Below, in pieces: positions 24,101 to 37,700 of a stretch of 64,000 bases of DNA; the first letter of the stretch is position 1, and the number at the start of each line of letters is the position of its first letter. The translations under genes and the position numbers were made by a program. Source of the stretch: Myoxocephalus aenaeus (taxonomy: Eukaryota; Chordata; Actinopteri; Perciformes; Cottidae); NCBI GenBank assembly GCA_038501785.1, contig JBAMJR010000040.1:1137501-1201500 (forward strand). Reading direction: 5' to 3'. Below the pieces are notes generated by a model that was given only the letters and a program-made list of their open reading frames with translations, ran no database searches and had not been told where the DNA came from.

Positions 24101-25289
24101 TGTACATATCACAGTGGTCGTAAGGCCAGAAGGGCTAAAGAGAGCGTGGGGTAATTGCAGTGTGACTTATCGAGGGTCAGGCCGCCCTCAGCCGACGCAG
24201 GGTCTCATTTGCAGCGAGCATCGAATACCGGGTTGATGGGGTCACACAGGGAACGCCTGATTATCTCAACATGTGTACACAGTGTGCTTTCACTGTCAAA
24301 CTGTGACTTCAACTTCTTATCAACACTACATACATATTTTTTCTATTTCTATTTGTGTTCACTGTTTTATTGTACAACAGGCTGTGTGTGCTTTAACTGC
24401 TGCTGAACAGTGAACTTTCCTGTCTTACTGACATATTTAACAACCAGTGATAAGTCACTGGCACGTCTCCCTCAACTCGTGCCTAGGAATGAATAAAGAC
24501 CACTGTCTGGCTTCTAATAAAACATTTGCAATTTGTTTCACATTACAGACTCTCAAGTTGTTTTATATCTATAAAGTAAAATGTATTTCCATTTAATTAC
24601 GTCATTTTCCTAGTCGATGTTTTATTATATTTTGGGCTTTTTGCCTTTTTAATTAATAAGACGACACAGCTGGAGAGAGACAGAAAGCGGAGAGAGAGGG
24701 CACAACGTGGAGCATATGTCGCCCACCTGCTCCAATAATTGTAGAGTTTTTATTTGGAAATCCATTATATGCTTTTAATTTAAGGATCTAATTGTGGCAC
24801 TTTTATTGGAATTTTTGTTTCTAATTTGGAATTTAAAATGTTTTCTGACACAATCTTTCTTTCTCCTTTAGTTATATAGTTTATATATAATATTCTTCAC
24901 CTATAAACTAAAAAGATAGTTATATGGCAACAAGTAGCCTACAAAGCAGAATAAGTAAGATACCAATATTATGAACTGCACTCTGTTATCTCTTATGAGC
25001 AGCACTAAAAAAGGCTTTAATGAAGAAGGGGAAATTGTCTCTCAATACTTAGTGCGCCATTTATGACTGCAACTGTTTTTTTTTTAGCAGATATCGAAAT
25101 ACATAATATATTTCCAAAATTTTTGTGTAGTAAAGGTTTTCATCCACAATAAAAATACAGCAACCATTTTGCATGAATTTGGACTTTGCATTTATATTGT
25201 TGAAGCAGGTGGAACATATGACCTTTTCTTTTTGAACAATTTACAAAAGCACTTAACTGTGATAACCATCTCAAACGTTACATCCATGC
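15132..25289. other. ~10 kb gene-poor region between masp2-like and cort
   Basis: Neither strand shows an exon I recognise, and open frames are short and lack domain signatures. An A-rich tract lies at 16025-16100 and an 18-bp tandem duplication at 23755-23790. Several segments (about 18240-18650, 20880-21250, 22050-22260) are less AT-rich and more complex than their surroundings and look like candidate conserved non-coding elements. That is an impression; only an alignment could show conservation. Confidence 0.5.
23755..23790. repeat. 18-bp perfect tandem duplication
   Basis: AAATAAGTGCCTTTTGAT occurs at 23755-23772 and again immediately at 23773-23790. It is a recent slippage-type duplication in the gene-poor region. 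Confidence 0.9.
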
Positions 25290-25295
25290 TTTATT
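25290..25295 (-). terminator. cort: cort poly(A) signal
   Basis: AATAAA on the minus strand, about 205 bases after the cort stop codon. The spacing suits a short neuropeptide 3' UTR. Confidence 0.6.
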
Positions 25296-25500
25296 GTTGA
25301 CCCTTAAAGAAACAGGTACATACATAAATACATATATTGTACACATAAAAAGACACATAAGTAATTTATATTTAAACAGACACATTGTGTCAGTGAAGTC
25401 CATCGCTGTCTGACGGGTGTAGATGATATGTCCAGCTGAGGTCTACTACAGTTCATGAGGAGCCGGCCGGGAAGGAGCGCAGGAGGCAGGCAGAGCACTG

Positions 25501-26368
25501 TTAGCAGGAGGTGAAAGTTTTCCAGAAGAAGTTTTTACAGGGGGCTTTGCGATCTCGCTGAGGCAGTGATAGCCGGTTGTAGACCGCCCGCTCCTGCAGA
25601 CGAGACTCCAGCGGCTCCTCAAGGTCCACAAGCGCTGCTTCCTCCGGCAGCATGTTGGTGTCCAGAGCTCCATCCAACAAGCCGGACACCAGCTTCAGGA
25701 TCAGCTCCTTGCGCTCTTTGCTCAGCTCCTGACCACAAACCCAAAACATATACATTATTATTATTAAACATATTGTAAGAGTGAGACGATGGACAATGTG
25801 AATATTTCACATCTTACAGCTACCAAAAAAAGTAAATTATAATGATACTAAAATATCATTATAATAATACTTGTTTGTTTTTTACCTATAAAACAGTACA
25901 AATAAACAGGTTGAATTAAAGATTGTTTTCATTTTGAATTGACAATTATTTAAACAAAATATCACAAGCTATGTCGTATGCGTACAGATTATAAAGCCCT
26001 CGGAAGAAAAATATATGATTTGGGGCTATACTAAATACATTTAATTGAATTGGATTTAGTTTAATTGATTTCACAAGCAATCTTTATTTTAAGATCATTC
26101 TTTTTAAAGTTATAATAACTATTATTATATTATTATAATAATGATAATAATAACTATTATTTAAACAAGAATTTACCCCAGAAAAAGAAAATCTCTCAAT
26201 GACAGTGGTTATTACAGGGGAAATGTCCCATGAACTACAAATAAACAACAAAAATCTCCTCACCCGGCTCACATGGATGGAGCCCCTATCCTCCAGGGGA
26301 AGCACGGCGGCTGCTCTAATGCTGAACAGAACCCCCATGAGAGTCGCTAACACCACCAGGAGCTGCAT
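25501..26368 (-). CDS. cort: Preprosomatostatin of the cortistatin type ([Pro2]somatostatin-14)
   Basis: Two coding exons, 26264-26368 and 25501-25728 (TAA at 25501-25503), encode a 110-residue precursor. Residues 1-20 or so are a signal peptide (MQLLVVLATLMGVLFSIRAAA). The propeptide has the conserved ELILKLVSGLLDG stretch. The last 14 residues, APCKNFFWKTFTSC, follow the processing site RDRK and form the cyclic hormone, with cysteines at hormone positions 3 and 14 and the FWKT receptor-binding core. Pro at position 2 marks the SS2/cortistatin lineage rather than SS1 (Gly2). The single phase-0 intron in the propeptide matches the family. The nearby dffa supports orthology with human CORT, which lies beside DFFA. 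The peptide acts through Gi-coupled somatostatin receptors. ATG at 26368 is chosen because it begins the signal peptide. Confidence 0.95.
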
Positions 26369-26464
26369 GCTGGGACAGGAGTGCAGGTGACGGACCAGAG
26401 CTACAGCCACAGGAGCAGGAGGTTCACGGAGAGAGGAGTGTGTGAGTGAGTGTGTGTTTGAGGA

Positions 26465-26484
26465 AGAGAGAGAGAGAGAGAGAG
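26465..26484. repeat. (AG)n run in the cort 5' region
   Basis: About ten AG dinucleotides in the presumed 5' UTR of cort, between the TATA box and the start codon. On the transcript it would read as CU repeats. Confidence 0.8.
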
Positions 26485-26607
26485 ACTGAGCAGCTCAGAG
26501 ATCCAGAGGAGAGTGGTGGAGAAAGTGCAGTGCAGTTGGTGGCAGCTGGTCACAAGATTTGGAATCCACTGATGTTTCTTCCGCTCTACCTCCAAAGTCC
26601 CTCACTC

Positions 26608-26644
26608 TTTTATACCCCTCTACCCCTGTCTGCCACTGACGTAC
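26608..26644 (-). promoter_or_regulatory. cort: cort core promoter: TATA box and CRE-like site
   Basis: On the minus strand TATAAAA lies at 26608-26614, about 240 bases upstream of the ATG. A CRE-like GTACGTCA (TGACGTAC on plus) lies just upstream at 26637-26644. The classical mammalian somatostatin promoter has a CREB-bound TGACGTCA shortly upstream of its TATA box, so the layout fits the family. This CRE has one mismatch to the palindrome. The promoter role is inferred. Confidence 0.55.
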
Positions 26645-29275
26645 AGGGTGGTGGGTGTATGACGGAGGGTGTTACGGGGGGGAGGATGTGTATGTGAGCG
26701 TTGAAGAGGAGGGGAAGCTGAAGGGTTCAGGACAGAACAAATGGAACCGTTGAACACTTAACCTTTTTGACAAATTGGGAACATCTGCAGAGCGCGACAA
26801 CGTCACTGGGCTAAAAGCAGGTTTTAACATCAACATGCAACTAATGTATTGACAATCGTGACACACAATCACACGCAAGATCTCTTCAGGCAGGTACGCA
26901 GACAATCCCACAACTCATCAACTGCGTAATGTACTCTAGACGTCTGGAACAATCAAGAGCACATTGGTCACATCTTCCTGTGGCGGCAATCAAAATATCT
27001 AAAATAAATATAAACTGAACACAATGCTGACTTATTGTTATGCCAGTGTTTGGTTCTGAACTTCTGCCAACATCTGATTGCTGTCACGGTGCCTCCATGT
27101 GCCACTCTGACACCTGCAGATTACAATTGAGCGGTCTGACACTGACCATGACTGCAGGAAGTGCCGTGGGGAGATGCTCATCACCCATCTAGTGGAGGAA
27201 ACACAGCTGTTAAAAGAAAAGGTGATTTAGTTCTGGGTGCATACAATGGAGTTGATGGTCTACATGAGCAGTTAAGTGGATGAAATGTGATTGATTTTTA
27301 TTTGTTGTCTGAAGTAAACACAAAACAATCGGCCTTTGAGTCAGAATAACAGTTTGAGGAAAAGGTTTTGAGAAAAGACCGATGAGTGATGTCACCAATG
27401 TACCACCAAATACAAACTATATCCCAATTAGTAACACAAAAACTCTCATTCTGCAAGTAGCAATGACTGTGAGGGTATATCCCAGTTGAATATAGGATAG
27501 GCTGTAGCTGCAGTTCAATTTAATTCAGACTAAACTGTGGATTAAACAAGTGAGAAATGGCTTCCGGCTATACTGCATAATCAAAATGAGTAAATTACCT
27601 CTTTTTTTTACCAAACCAAGTTCATATTCTTTGGAGCTTTGCCCTAGACAGTAAGATTTATATAGCATTCGCTAAGTTATTAATGTGGCACAATGCAGTT
27701 TTTGCTCGTCTTTATTCATTATACAAGTGTGGCAACACATGACTATGTTTAGTATGCCTGACACATATGTTGCAGCTTACATAAAGACTAATTTATCTCT
27801 AAATACTGTATGTAGCTAAACAGAACCATTAAATGTAGTTCACAGCTTAGAGTGTACTACTAAACTACTGCAAAACCTAATTATACTGGTCTATATGAGC
27901 TTAACTGCTCACCAAAACTGATTATGGAGAGTTGATTACAGCATAAAACATACACTCTTGTCTGAGATTTTTTTTTCCCTCATGTGTTTGAGAAGCTGCC
28001 CTCCAGCATATATCGCTGAAATAGCACAATTAACAGGGTTTACTGTTGTGACGTCTTTAGATGTTGCTACCGGCAGGCAACATACAATACTTATATTCCA
28101 GTACGCCTTGGTTGATATGTTCAAATGGATTTGTCGTGCTTTCAAAACAGTGTTTGAGGTATTTTCTTCATACACTGCTGATCTCAAGAAGGCCCGGAGC
28201 CAATCCAAAGATTAGACGACTGTTGAAACGGCTATATATTGGCAATCCAGCGTGTTTGAAGAATCTACAATAAACGGGCTCCGTACAAATATCTGCAGTC
28301 TGACCTGAAAGAGGCTTCACACTGTGAAAAACGTCAGCATGACGACAGGTCTGGGTACCCCCAGGTTTTATTAATGTGCGTGGAAGCCTCCATTTCCCCC
28401 ACATCTACTTCACGTACGGCCTCAAACAACAGCTCTCTGACAGGGATCACAAGGGAACACTGACTCAAAGATCATTTGAGGATTATGTGTTGAATGTTTT
28501 TTTTATGAAACAGGTGAATCTGTTTGTGTGGGTAAAACTGCACTGGCAACTTTGGTGGAGTTTAAAAGCAAATACACATTGTATTAAATATGTATGGATA
28601 CTCCCTAAATTGTCTGTTTAATTTACTATATTACAGTCGGAGAACACTCATGAACAGGAACCACCTTCACTATAGCACCGTAACGCACTATAAAGGCAGT
28701 ACAATAATAATGTACTGCACTGTCGCAGGTTGGTCACTTTTTAATAGAAAACCAGCGAGGGCTGAGGTATTACACAATCACCACAGTTGATGCAACTGAA
28801 GGCAACAGTGGCGCCTCACATTGCAAAATACTGACTAATCTGAACAATTTAAAGGGGCCAAGGGGCTTTCCGTTAATATTCAGAGAAAACCTCAAATTTG
28901 TTGTATTCTCGCAATATGCATTTGAAGAGTATAATTTCAATGTAATCCTGTATCCCTCACTAGATAGGTGAACCAGCTTGTACATGAGATTAAAGGATGC
29001 CATCTAGTGTCTGCATAACGGAACTGCACTTGGGCCTCACTGGTGCTACAACACTGATACATTGAGGGTTACTCAATTGCAGTGAAGCTCAGCTGAAACA
29101 TCATTTATTAATCTGCACACTGCTGGAAAGTGAAGCTGCAATTGGTAAAGATTAGCTTTAGATTTAAAGACATCAGTAAATTCATAAGCTAAAATGTAGC
29201 CCTGTGTTTAGTGGTAATGCAAATAAAGCATATGCCCGAATGCACACAGAACACAAAGAACCACTTTGTTACCAA
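26645..29275. other. intergenic cort to srm
   Basis: I found no exon, RNA gene or complete mobile element. Short open frames (for example near 27958-28215) lack recognisable features and codon pattern. The left part may hold distal cort regulatory DNA. Confidence 0.5.
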
Positions 29276-29281
29276 TTTATT
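29276..29281 (-). terminator. srm: candidate srm poly(A) signal
   Basis: First clear AATAAA on the minus strand after the srm stop codon, giving a 3' UTR of about 0.95 kb. A nearer variant signal could be used instead. Confidence 0.35.
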
Positions 29282-30222
29282 ACAGTACTTAAAAAAAAGA
29301 CAAATTCATTGCTCAGATATTTCTCAACAGATTCCGTGTGAACTTACACTAATACGTATGACTGAAATGTTTAACATGTAATGACTCAGCATACAGGCTT
29401 ACTACAATACAAGCCTTCTATAATACTGCAAGTTTATAATTGCATAATTAATTCACATCTCAATGCCATTTTTCACATTGCAAAACTCCAATACCATATC
29501 TAATTATTTTTTTTGACAATTTTCATTTTAACAGTTATAATTGATGGTCAAAGCTGAGCAAATGTATATAATCTAATAAGTGTTGGTGATAAAGGGACAC
29601 GTGAGCTTTCTTCTAGGCCACTATGTGCCTGGTACACTTAGATACAGAGCAAGTCTTTTCTCCCTTACTAACAACAACAACGACCAATTTCAGGCACTAT
29701 AGGGTTTTTGTGTAGAGGATGCATTGTGAATATGCAGTCATGACAGATGGCGACTGTGCGTTTTCCTATGAGCACAAACTGATATTAAACATTACAAATA
29801 CAAGTACATCAAAGTACTCTCTGGTAAGGTAATGCATTACAGCACACAGTTTCAGATTGAGGTTAGGTTTGACGGCAACACTCTCCCCATCTAGCCCAGT
29901 CCGTTAAATTGCTCTTCACGTAATGCTGATAAAACAATTAAGAGTAAAAATGAAAAACCAAATACATCAGTAAAATAAATAAAAACACCAAGAGCGCGTA
30001 AGACTGGAAGGAAGGAAACATCGGAGCGAACTAACACTTTTCCCTGTATAACCCAGCAAGTTCCCGCCCACTGATCATCATTATTTGGTGCCCCCATCCA
30101 TAAAATCTTGGAGACCTTAGTCAGTGGCGTTGAACTGGGTTGAGGAGGTGAAGAAGCCTTAAAGGTTGTACATCTGTGGTCTGAGGGCCAGGTAGAGGAT
30201 GAACATGGTCCGTTGTTGCTGG

Positions 30223-32466
<2,244 letters not shown>

Positions 32467-32521
32467 GACAGTTTTCTACGGCCACAAAATAACACTAACG
32501 TGTTTGAAAGTGTGGCAATGT

Positions 32522-32728
32522 GATCAAGTGACACTTGATCGTCGTCTGACTAAACGTGACGCCTCGCTATATAGCGAATGGGGTGCCGCTGACGTCAGTG
32601 ACGTACCGTTGTGTGAGCCAATGGGATGCGAGGACGAACCGTTTCCTGTATAGTTTGTTTGACTTTCACACCAGCAGTCGACGCCCGTCGGCTGGAGCCC
32701 ACGTGAAGAAGTACCACCGCGCATGCGC
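32522..32728 (-). promoter_or_regulatory. srm: srm promoter: palindromes, TATA, CRE, E-box, NRF1 motif
   Basis: Upstream of the srm ATG the sequence holds several motifs: a 19-base palindrome (GATCAAGTG-A-CACTTGATC, 32522-32540); a self-complementary TATA-type element CGCTATATAGCG (32565-32576); a full CRE TGACGTCA (32590-32597); the MYC-type E-box CACGTG (32700-32705); and the NRF1 palindrome GCGCATGCGC (32719-32728). SRM is a known MYC target in mammals, which fits the E-box. If the TATA is used, transcription would start near 32535-32540, inside the first palindrome. Function is inferred from motifs. Confidence 0.5.
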
Positions 32729-32764
32729 GTACCAGAACACAAGGCAGGACGATCGTTCGTTTAT

Positions 32765-33425
32765 TGTATTTTAACGTACGACCTCCTCTAAAGTTTTAAA
32801 TAGTTTATCAACAAAAAAAACGTACACTCTCCAAAACATTTAAAGGCCAAGTCTAAAAGTGTCCGTCTTCGCTTGGCTATGTTTGACTGAATAACAGCAG
32901 TTTGTACAATAATCAAAGCTTCTCCTTCTTTGCCCAGCACAAATACAGCTTTCAGATTAGTTTGTGAAGGTTACTGTAACATGTAATAGATGACATCGTG
33001 TCCAAACATAACACAAAGAAAAAATGTAAATAGGTATATATTTATATATTAATTGGTGATGTCTTTTTTTGGTATAATTTAAGATTACATTGTTTAGTTT
33101 ACGTTTCAAATCTTGTGTTAAGACGGGGAACATCTAAGGACCATGTTGTAAATAAGTGTTTAATATGTTATTTTTAATGTCTGATATCACACATGTCATT
33201 GATTTTCAAGTCACTGAGTCTTAATGAATGAATGAATGAATGAATATATACTTTATTAATCCCCGAGGGGAAATTTGGTGTCGGGTAGCAGCAACTTACA
33301 ACAAAAATAAATATATAAAATGTTTTTATATAAATTTATCATACACAAATGTATGATAGCTCTGAAGAAAGGTCTTAGAGCGTGTTCTTTCAATTTGAGA
33401 GCATGACATTGAGAGCAGTTTACAT
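32765..33425. repeat. direct duplication, copy 1 (between srm and exosc10)
   Basis: This segment closely resembles 37588-38330 in the same orientation. Shared blocks include TTTAACGTACG, TGGCTATGTTTGACTG, TTGCCCAGCACAAATACAGC, AACATCTAAGGACCATGTTG and TTCAATTTGAGAGCATGAC. Copy 1 carries an inserted GAAT microsatellite plus a SINE-tail fragment (33222-33275) absent from copy 2. No coding frame is shared. Confidence 0.85.
33222..33275 (-). mobile_element. (GAAT)n plus SINE 3' tail fragment
   Basis: Four to five GAAT units are followed by ACTTTATTAATCCCC and a GAGGGGAAATTT stretch, which on the minus strand reads as the SINE tail also seen at 59322-59546. Only the tail is present. It interrupts copy 1 of the direct duplication. 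Confidence 0.65.
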
Positions 33426-34738
33426 TGTATTAAAAGAAAACCTGCCTTTAAACACGAATAGCCCCTCCACCGCATGGATTTGCTGTTTTTGATTAAACTG
33501 TATGCTTGCACTCAGATATATTATTGCTTGCACATATTTAATGTGCTCGAGCTTCAGTTTTTTTTTTTAGCCTTGCACTCAGATTGCTTGTGTCCTCATG
33601 AAACATCTGCTCTCAGATTTCTCTTCTGCTTTTGGATTATTTTTGTGCAATAACCTTGTCAAAGTGAAAGACGACCAGCCGGTCAGGGCATCTGTGGTAA
33701 ACCGAACGCACCTGCAACGAAACAGGGATCATTTCTTTTGTCAACACTATACCTGGCATTCTATGCCCCAATATGTGTTAAGTCATGAACATGGCACAAC
33801 ATAATAAAATAACTTTATAGTACTTAAGGAGACATAAGATTTTTTTTTTTTACTTTTTAAATACTGTCAGCAGCGAAATCAGGTACCTGCTAAAAGTAAG
33901 AATTGGGGAAAATGTTGAGTGTCAACGGAGGGTTGTACAGTCACTGAAATGAAGAAATGGTTCGATATCATAACGGCTTGAAAATACATCTCGTCACAGA
34001 AACAAGTGACTACTGCAACAGGAGGGCATCACAGGAAGTCTCAATGACGGAGACGGACGAACAAATAGGTGCTACAACAGGTTATGTTGCATTGTCGGGC
34101 ATTAGAGGATGTTCTCCTGAACAGCCACTTGCATGGAAAGAACATCCATCTGTCTCTGCGCTGTCTCGCCATGAAGTGCCCGTTTACACTTCCCACTGAC
34201 CTTATTAACTTTCAATTACTGTGAATTTTAGTCATTTTGCAGCTTGTGTTTCATATTGATAATTTTGTTTTGTACAATAGCATCAATAGACAATTTGTCA
34301 TATTATAATTCCAACTGCAGAGTTAAAGAGGATAATGTCAACATAATGAGTCTTTTTTTTTTTTTTTTAGAGAAAATTCAAGGCCACTTAAGAATGCTAA
34401 GGAAAAAGCTCCATATAACTATGATACGGCCCCACCAATCAATGAGTGTGTGTGTGTGTGTATATATATAATTATTATTTTTTGTTTGAAAAAAGAAAGG
34501 AGACAAGAACTTTTTCGTCTAAAATCATCTTTATAAAGAGGTCTGTGCTTCCACATATTTACAGAGTAAACTGTTCCACAGATGGACGAAAATAAACGTT
34601 GAAATTAATTAAATATTGAAACTACTGAATTTCACTCGGAAGAAGGGAAAAAAATGGGAACACTGTTTTTGCAGGATGGGAAAAAATACTTTGAAATAGA
34701 AAAGAAAAAGAAAAATCAAAATAAGCTGGAACAAGAGT
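33426..34738. other. exosc10 3' flank
   Basis: No gene recognised. The 3' UTR of exosc10 must lie in the right part, but I found no clear AATAAA on the minus strand close to the stop codon. A (GT)n run with a short (TA)n tail lies at 34446-34470. Confidence 0.5.
34446..34470. repeat. (GT)n(TA)n microsatellite
   Basis: Seven to eight GT dinucleotides followed by five TA dinucleotides. Confidence 0.9.
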
Positions 34739-37700
34739 TTATCTTTTGGGCCAGTTTTGGCGGAATCTGTAAAGGAGCAAAAGACAGAATGGTTCAGATA
34801 CTGAGACGTTTGAATTTGCAGAGGCAAAGAAGCGACTGTATATTGCACATAATTAATTACCTTTCGGATTTTCCAGTCATGTACGACATACTTCGGTTTC
34901 CAGGTCCAGAATTGGATTTTTGTCCTTTGGCAGTTTTCTGTTGAATTAAATATTTTAATTAATCATGCATTCTTGAAATACATATTGTTTTAGGAACACA
35001 TTTATTATTACTATTTTATTAATAAACAAATACCTTTTTCTTAAAACCAGTTTGCCGATTTGGATCAAACTGCGTGTTGTCCTTTGGTTTCGTACCTGTA
35101 ATAACAAAGCAGGTGCACAGAGTTGAACTTATTTTTCGAATACAATATTGTACACCAAGCTGAATGTAAGTAAGTAGTGAGATGATGCCTACCAGCAAAG
35201 ACTTTGAGGTTTGACCGACTGTAGTCAAAGGGACTGAAGTCTTCTTGGGGAGGCGGTTCCTTCTTCTCTGCAGATTTCATCAGCTTCTTGCTCGGTTTGG
35301 GAGTTGACTCTCCAATCTCACTGGCAACCCTCTCCCTTTTCGGTCCGCCGCCTTTTGCAGATTCCTAGTGAAATTGGTCAGCAGCATTATATTCTGTGAA
35401 ATCCTTAGAATAACCAAACATATAAATGTATTCTTAAATGGATGTATTTCGGTAAACCAACAAGATAATGACCACTGTTGGAAAACGGTCCCCAGCTTGA
35501 GGATAAGCGGTATGTGGGTGCAGTTTTGTTATACCAGTAATCAAACAACTTCATCTTTTTGATTACGTTTGATATTTTAATATTCCGGTGTTTATCATTT
35601 ATGGTGCAATATTAAATTGCATATCATGCATAACTGAAATCTTAAAAAAAAGGGATTAAAAGGAATTATAAAGAGATTAATATTAGCTGACATCTTTTGC
35701 CAAACAGGGTTTTCTTTTGCTGCATACTTGGCAAATATATGTTTTTGTACCCCACAGAAAAATGTTACTGTATAATCGTCAGGTTGAAAGAATGGTATTG
35801 CAGCGACCTACTAACGTCAACATTACATTGACTCAGTAATGAAAGTCTGCAGTCGAAAATCCAGCTTTTGCTGCCATCTAAAGGTTGACACTCACTTTGC
35901 TTCATGCGCTGCAGCATCAAATTGTTATTTCTGTGGACATGCAGGCCCAGAAACCATTTAATCTTTTAACCGATTGGAATCAGTGCAACAATACTCTTTT
36001 ACCATAGAAGAAGTGCAACCAGTCTTCAGGGTGAAGTTAAACTCCCTGTAATGTACCAACTAGCTATAATAAAAGGTGGTTACAATATCTGGTTGTGTCA
36101 ATATCTCAGAATCTACCATTAGTCTTTACATGTATAGTTAAGTCATATTTATGGTTGGGCATCTTCACATATCATGTGTTCTCCTTGGGATCATTTCTGA
36201 TTTATTTATCCAACATGCTTTTTTTAACATATTTTTATTGAGGCAACTGTTTGTGAATATGACAAGAGAAAAGCAGTGATGTTAGTACCAAAAAGCAGTG
36301 ATAATATCAGTACAGAAGAAGCTTTGGAAACCTTTCTTTCAAACTGAAATTAGACAAGAAAACTTCACTGCCAAAGCATCGGCTGAAACAGAGTTAGCCG
36401 ACAGACAATATTTGCCCGCAGTTGGCAGGTTGAGGAGTGTTACTCTCAAGTTCTGCTGCCAACAGTTCTGACTATAATGCATGCCACCAACATGTTTATT
36501 TGAAGCCGCCATTTCAGCTTCAAACTAACTTTTCACTTAATCCATCATCACACAATGGACTGCTGTGGTGCATGGCCCTACTGTGTGCACTCGTGACTGA
36601 TGGCTCAAAGCCCACACAGTCAAAAGGCAGAGGGGAAGTGGTTCAGCCACCAGGGTCAGAGTGGAGACATTTCTTTCTGCCTCCCAGCACCGAGAAATTA
36701 AGATGAAGACCCAAGACTTTTGTCTCACTGAGCATTTCAAAACGGAGTTGTGGGAAGAGCATGTAGAAGTAACCGGTTAGGAGGGTGCATAGACATAGCC
36801 CAGACAGATGCCGCTAACGGGAAGTGGGCTTTTGGGCAGAAATAACCTATTTGTGTTCCCAAGGAGAGAAGAAAAGCGTTTGATGGGTGGGGTGCATGTC
36901 TCTAATGCTGCAATCCCACGCTGTGCATTCTCTCCCCCCCCCCCCCCCCCCAGGCACATCATGTGACAGATAGAAATATTAAAAGGCCACTGACATGCCT
37001 GAGATGCAGACTGGCAGCAGTGGTTCACTCGCTTGTGAGTCACCATATTGCTGTGAAGAAATATCAGCCATGTCTTTAGAAAATGGGGGGGCATTGCAGA
37101 GGGTTAAACTGCCTATTACAGCACTATCTTTAATATGCCGTGCCAGGCTTCTGGGGGAATATAACGCTCGTGTTTTTCATGAATATGTACCTTCCCGACA
37201 GGGACATCAACAGCGAAGTTGACAGAGCGCAAAGCCCATTTGAAGTAGCATCGAGGAAATGGACAGACAAGAGAGCAAATAACTCACCGCTGCTCGCTGG
37301 CGAACCGTGGCAACGTTCTGGAGAGACTCCTGGTAGCTCTGCTTAGCCAGCTTCCTTTCCTCTGCGGAAATCAACAGCAAATGTAATACAATGAGGGATG
37401 TTGCAAAGAAGAAGAAAAAAAGGGTACATTTAGAGCAATTTTGACTTCATTACCTGTAATTTTCTTTGAACGTTCCTTTGCTTCTTCCTTGGATTTCCTC
37501 TTGGCCTCTCTCTTGGCCTCCAACTCCTTCTGTTGCTGCTCAATACTCTGCAGTTTCCATCTTTTACTAATCTGTAAACAGGAGTTGGTTGGTTATTGTA
37601 ATTTAACGTACGGCTTCCTCCAAGATTATAAATATTTTATAAACTAAAAAAAACGTTCACTCTCTTCAGGCTAAGGCTAAGTCTACAAGTGTTGGTCTTC

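Noticed and set aside
26369..26410. N-terminal extension of the cort precursor from a GTG at 26410
   Set aside because: It is not an ATG, and the ATG at 26368 directly begins a good signal peptide.
33598..34199. Open frames of 68-80 codons between srm and exosc10 as possible small genes
   Set aside because: No splice context, domain or codon bias; they lie in repeat-rich 3' flank.
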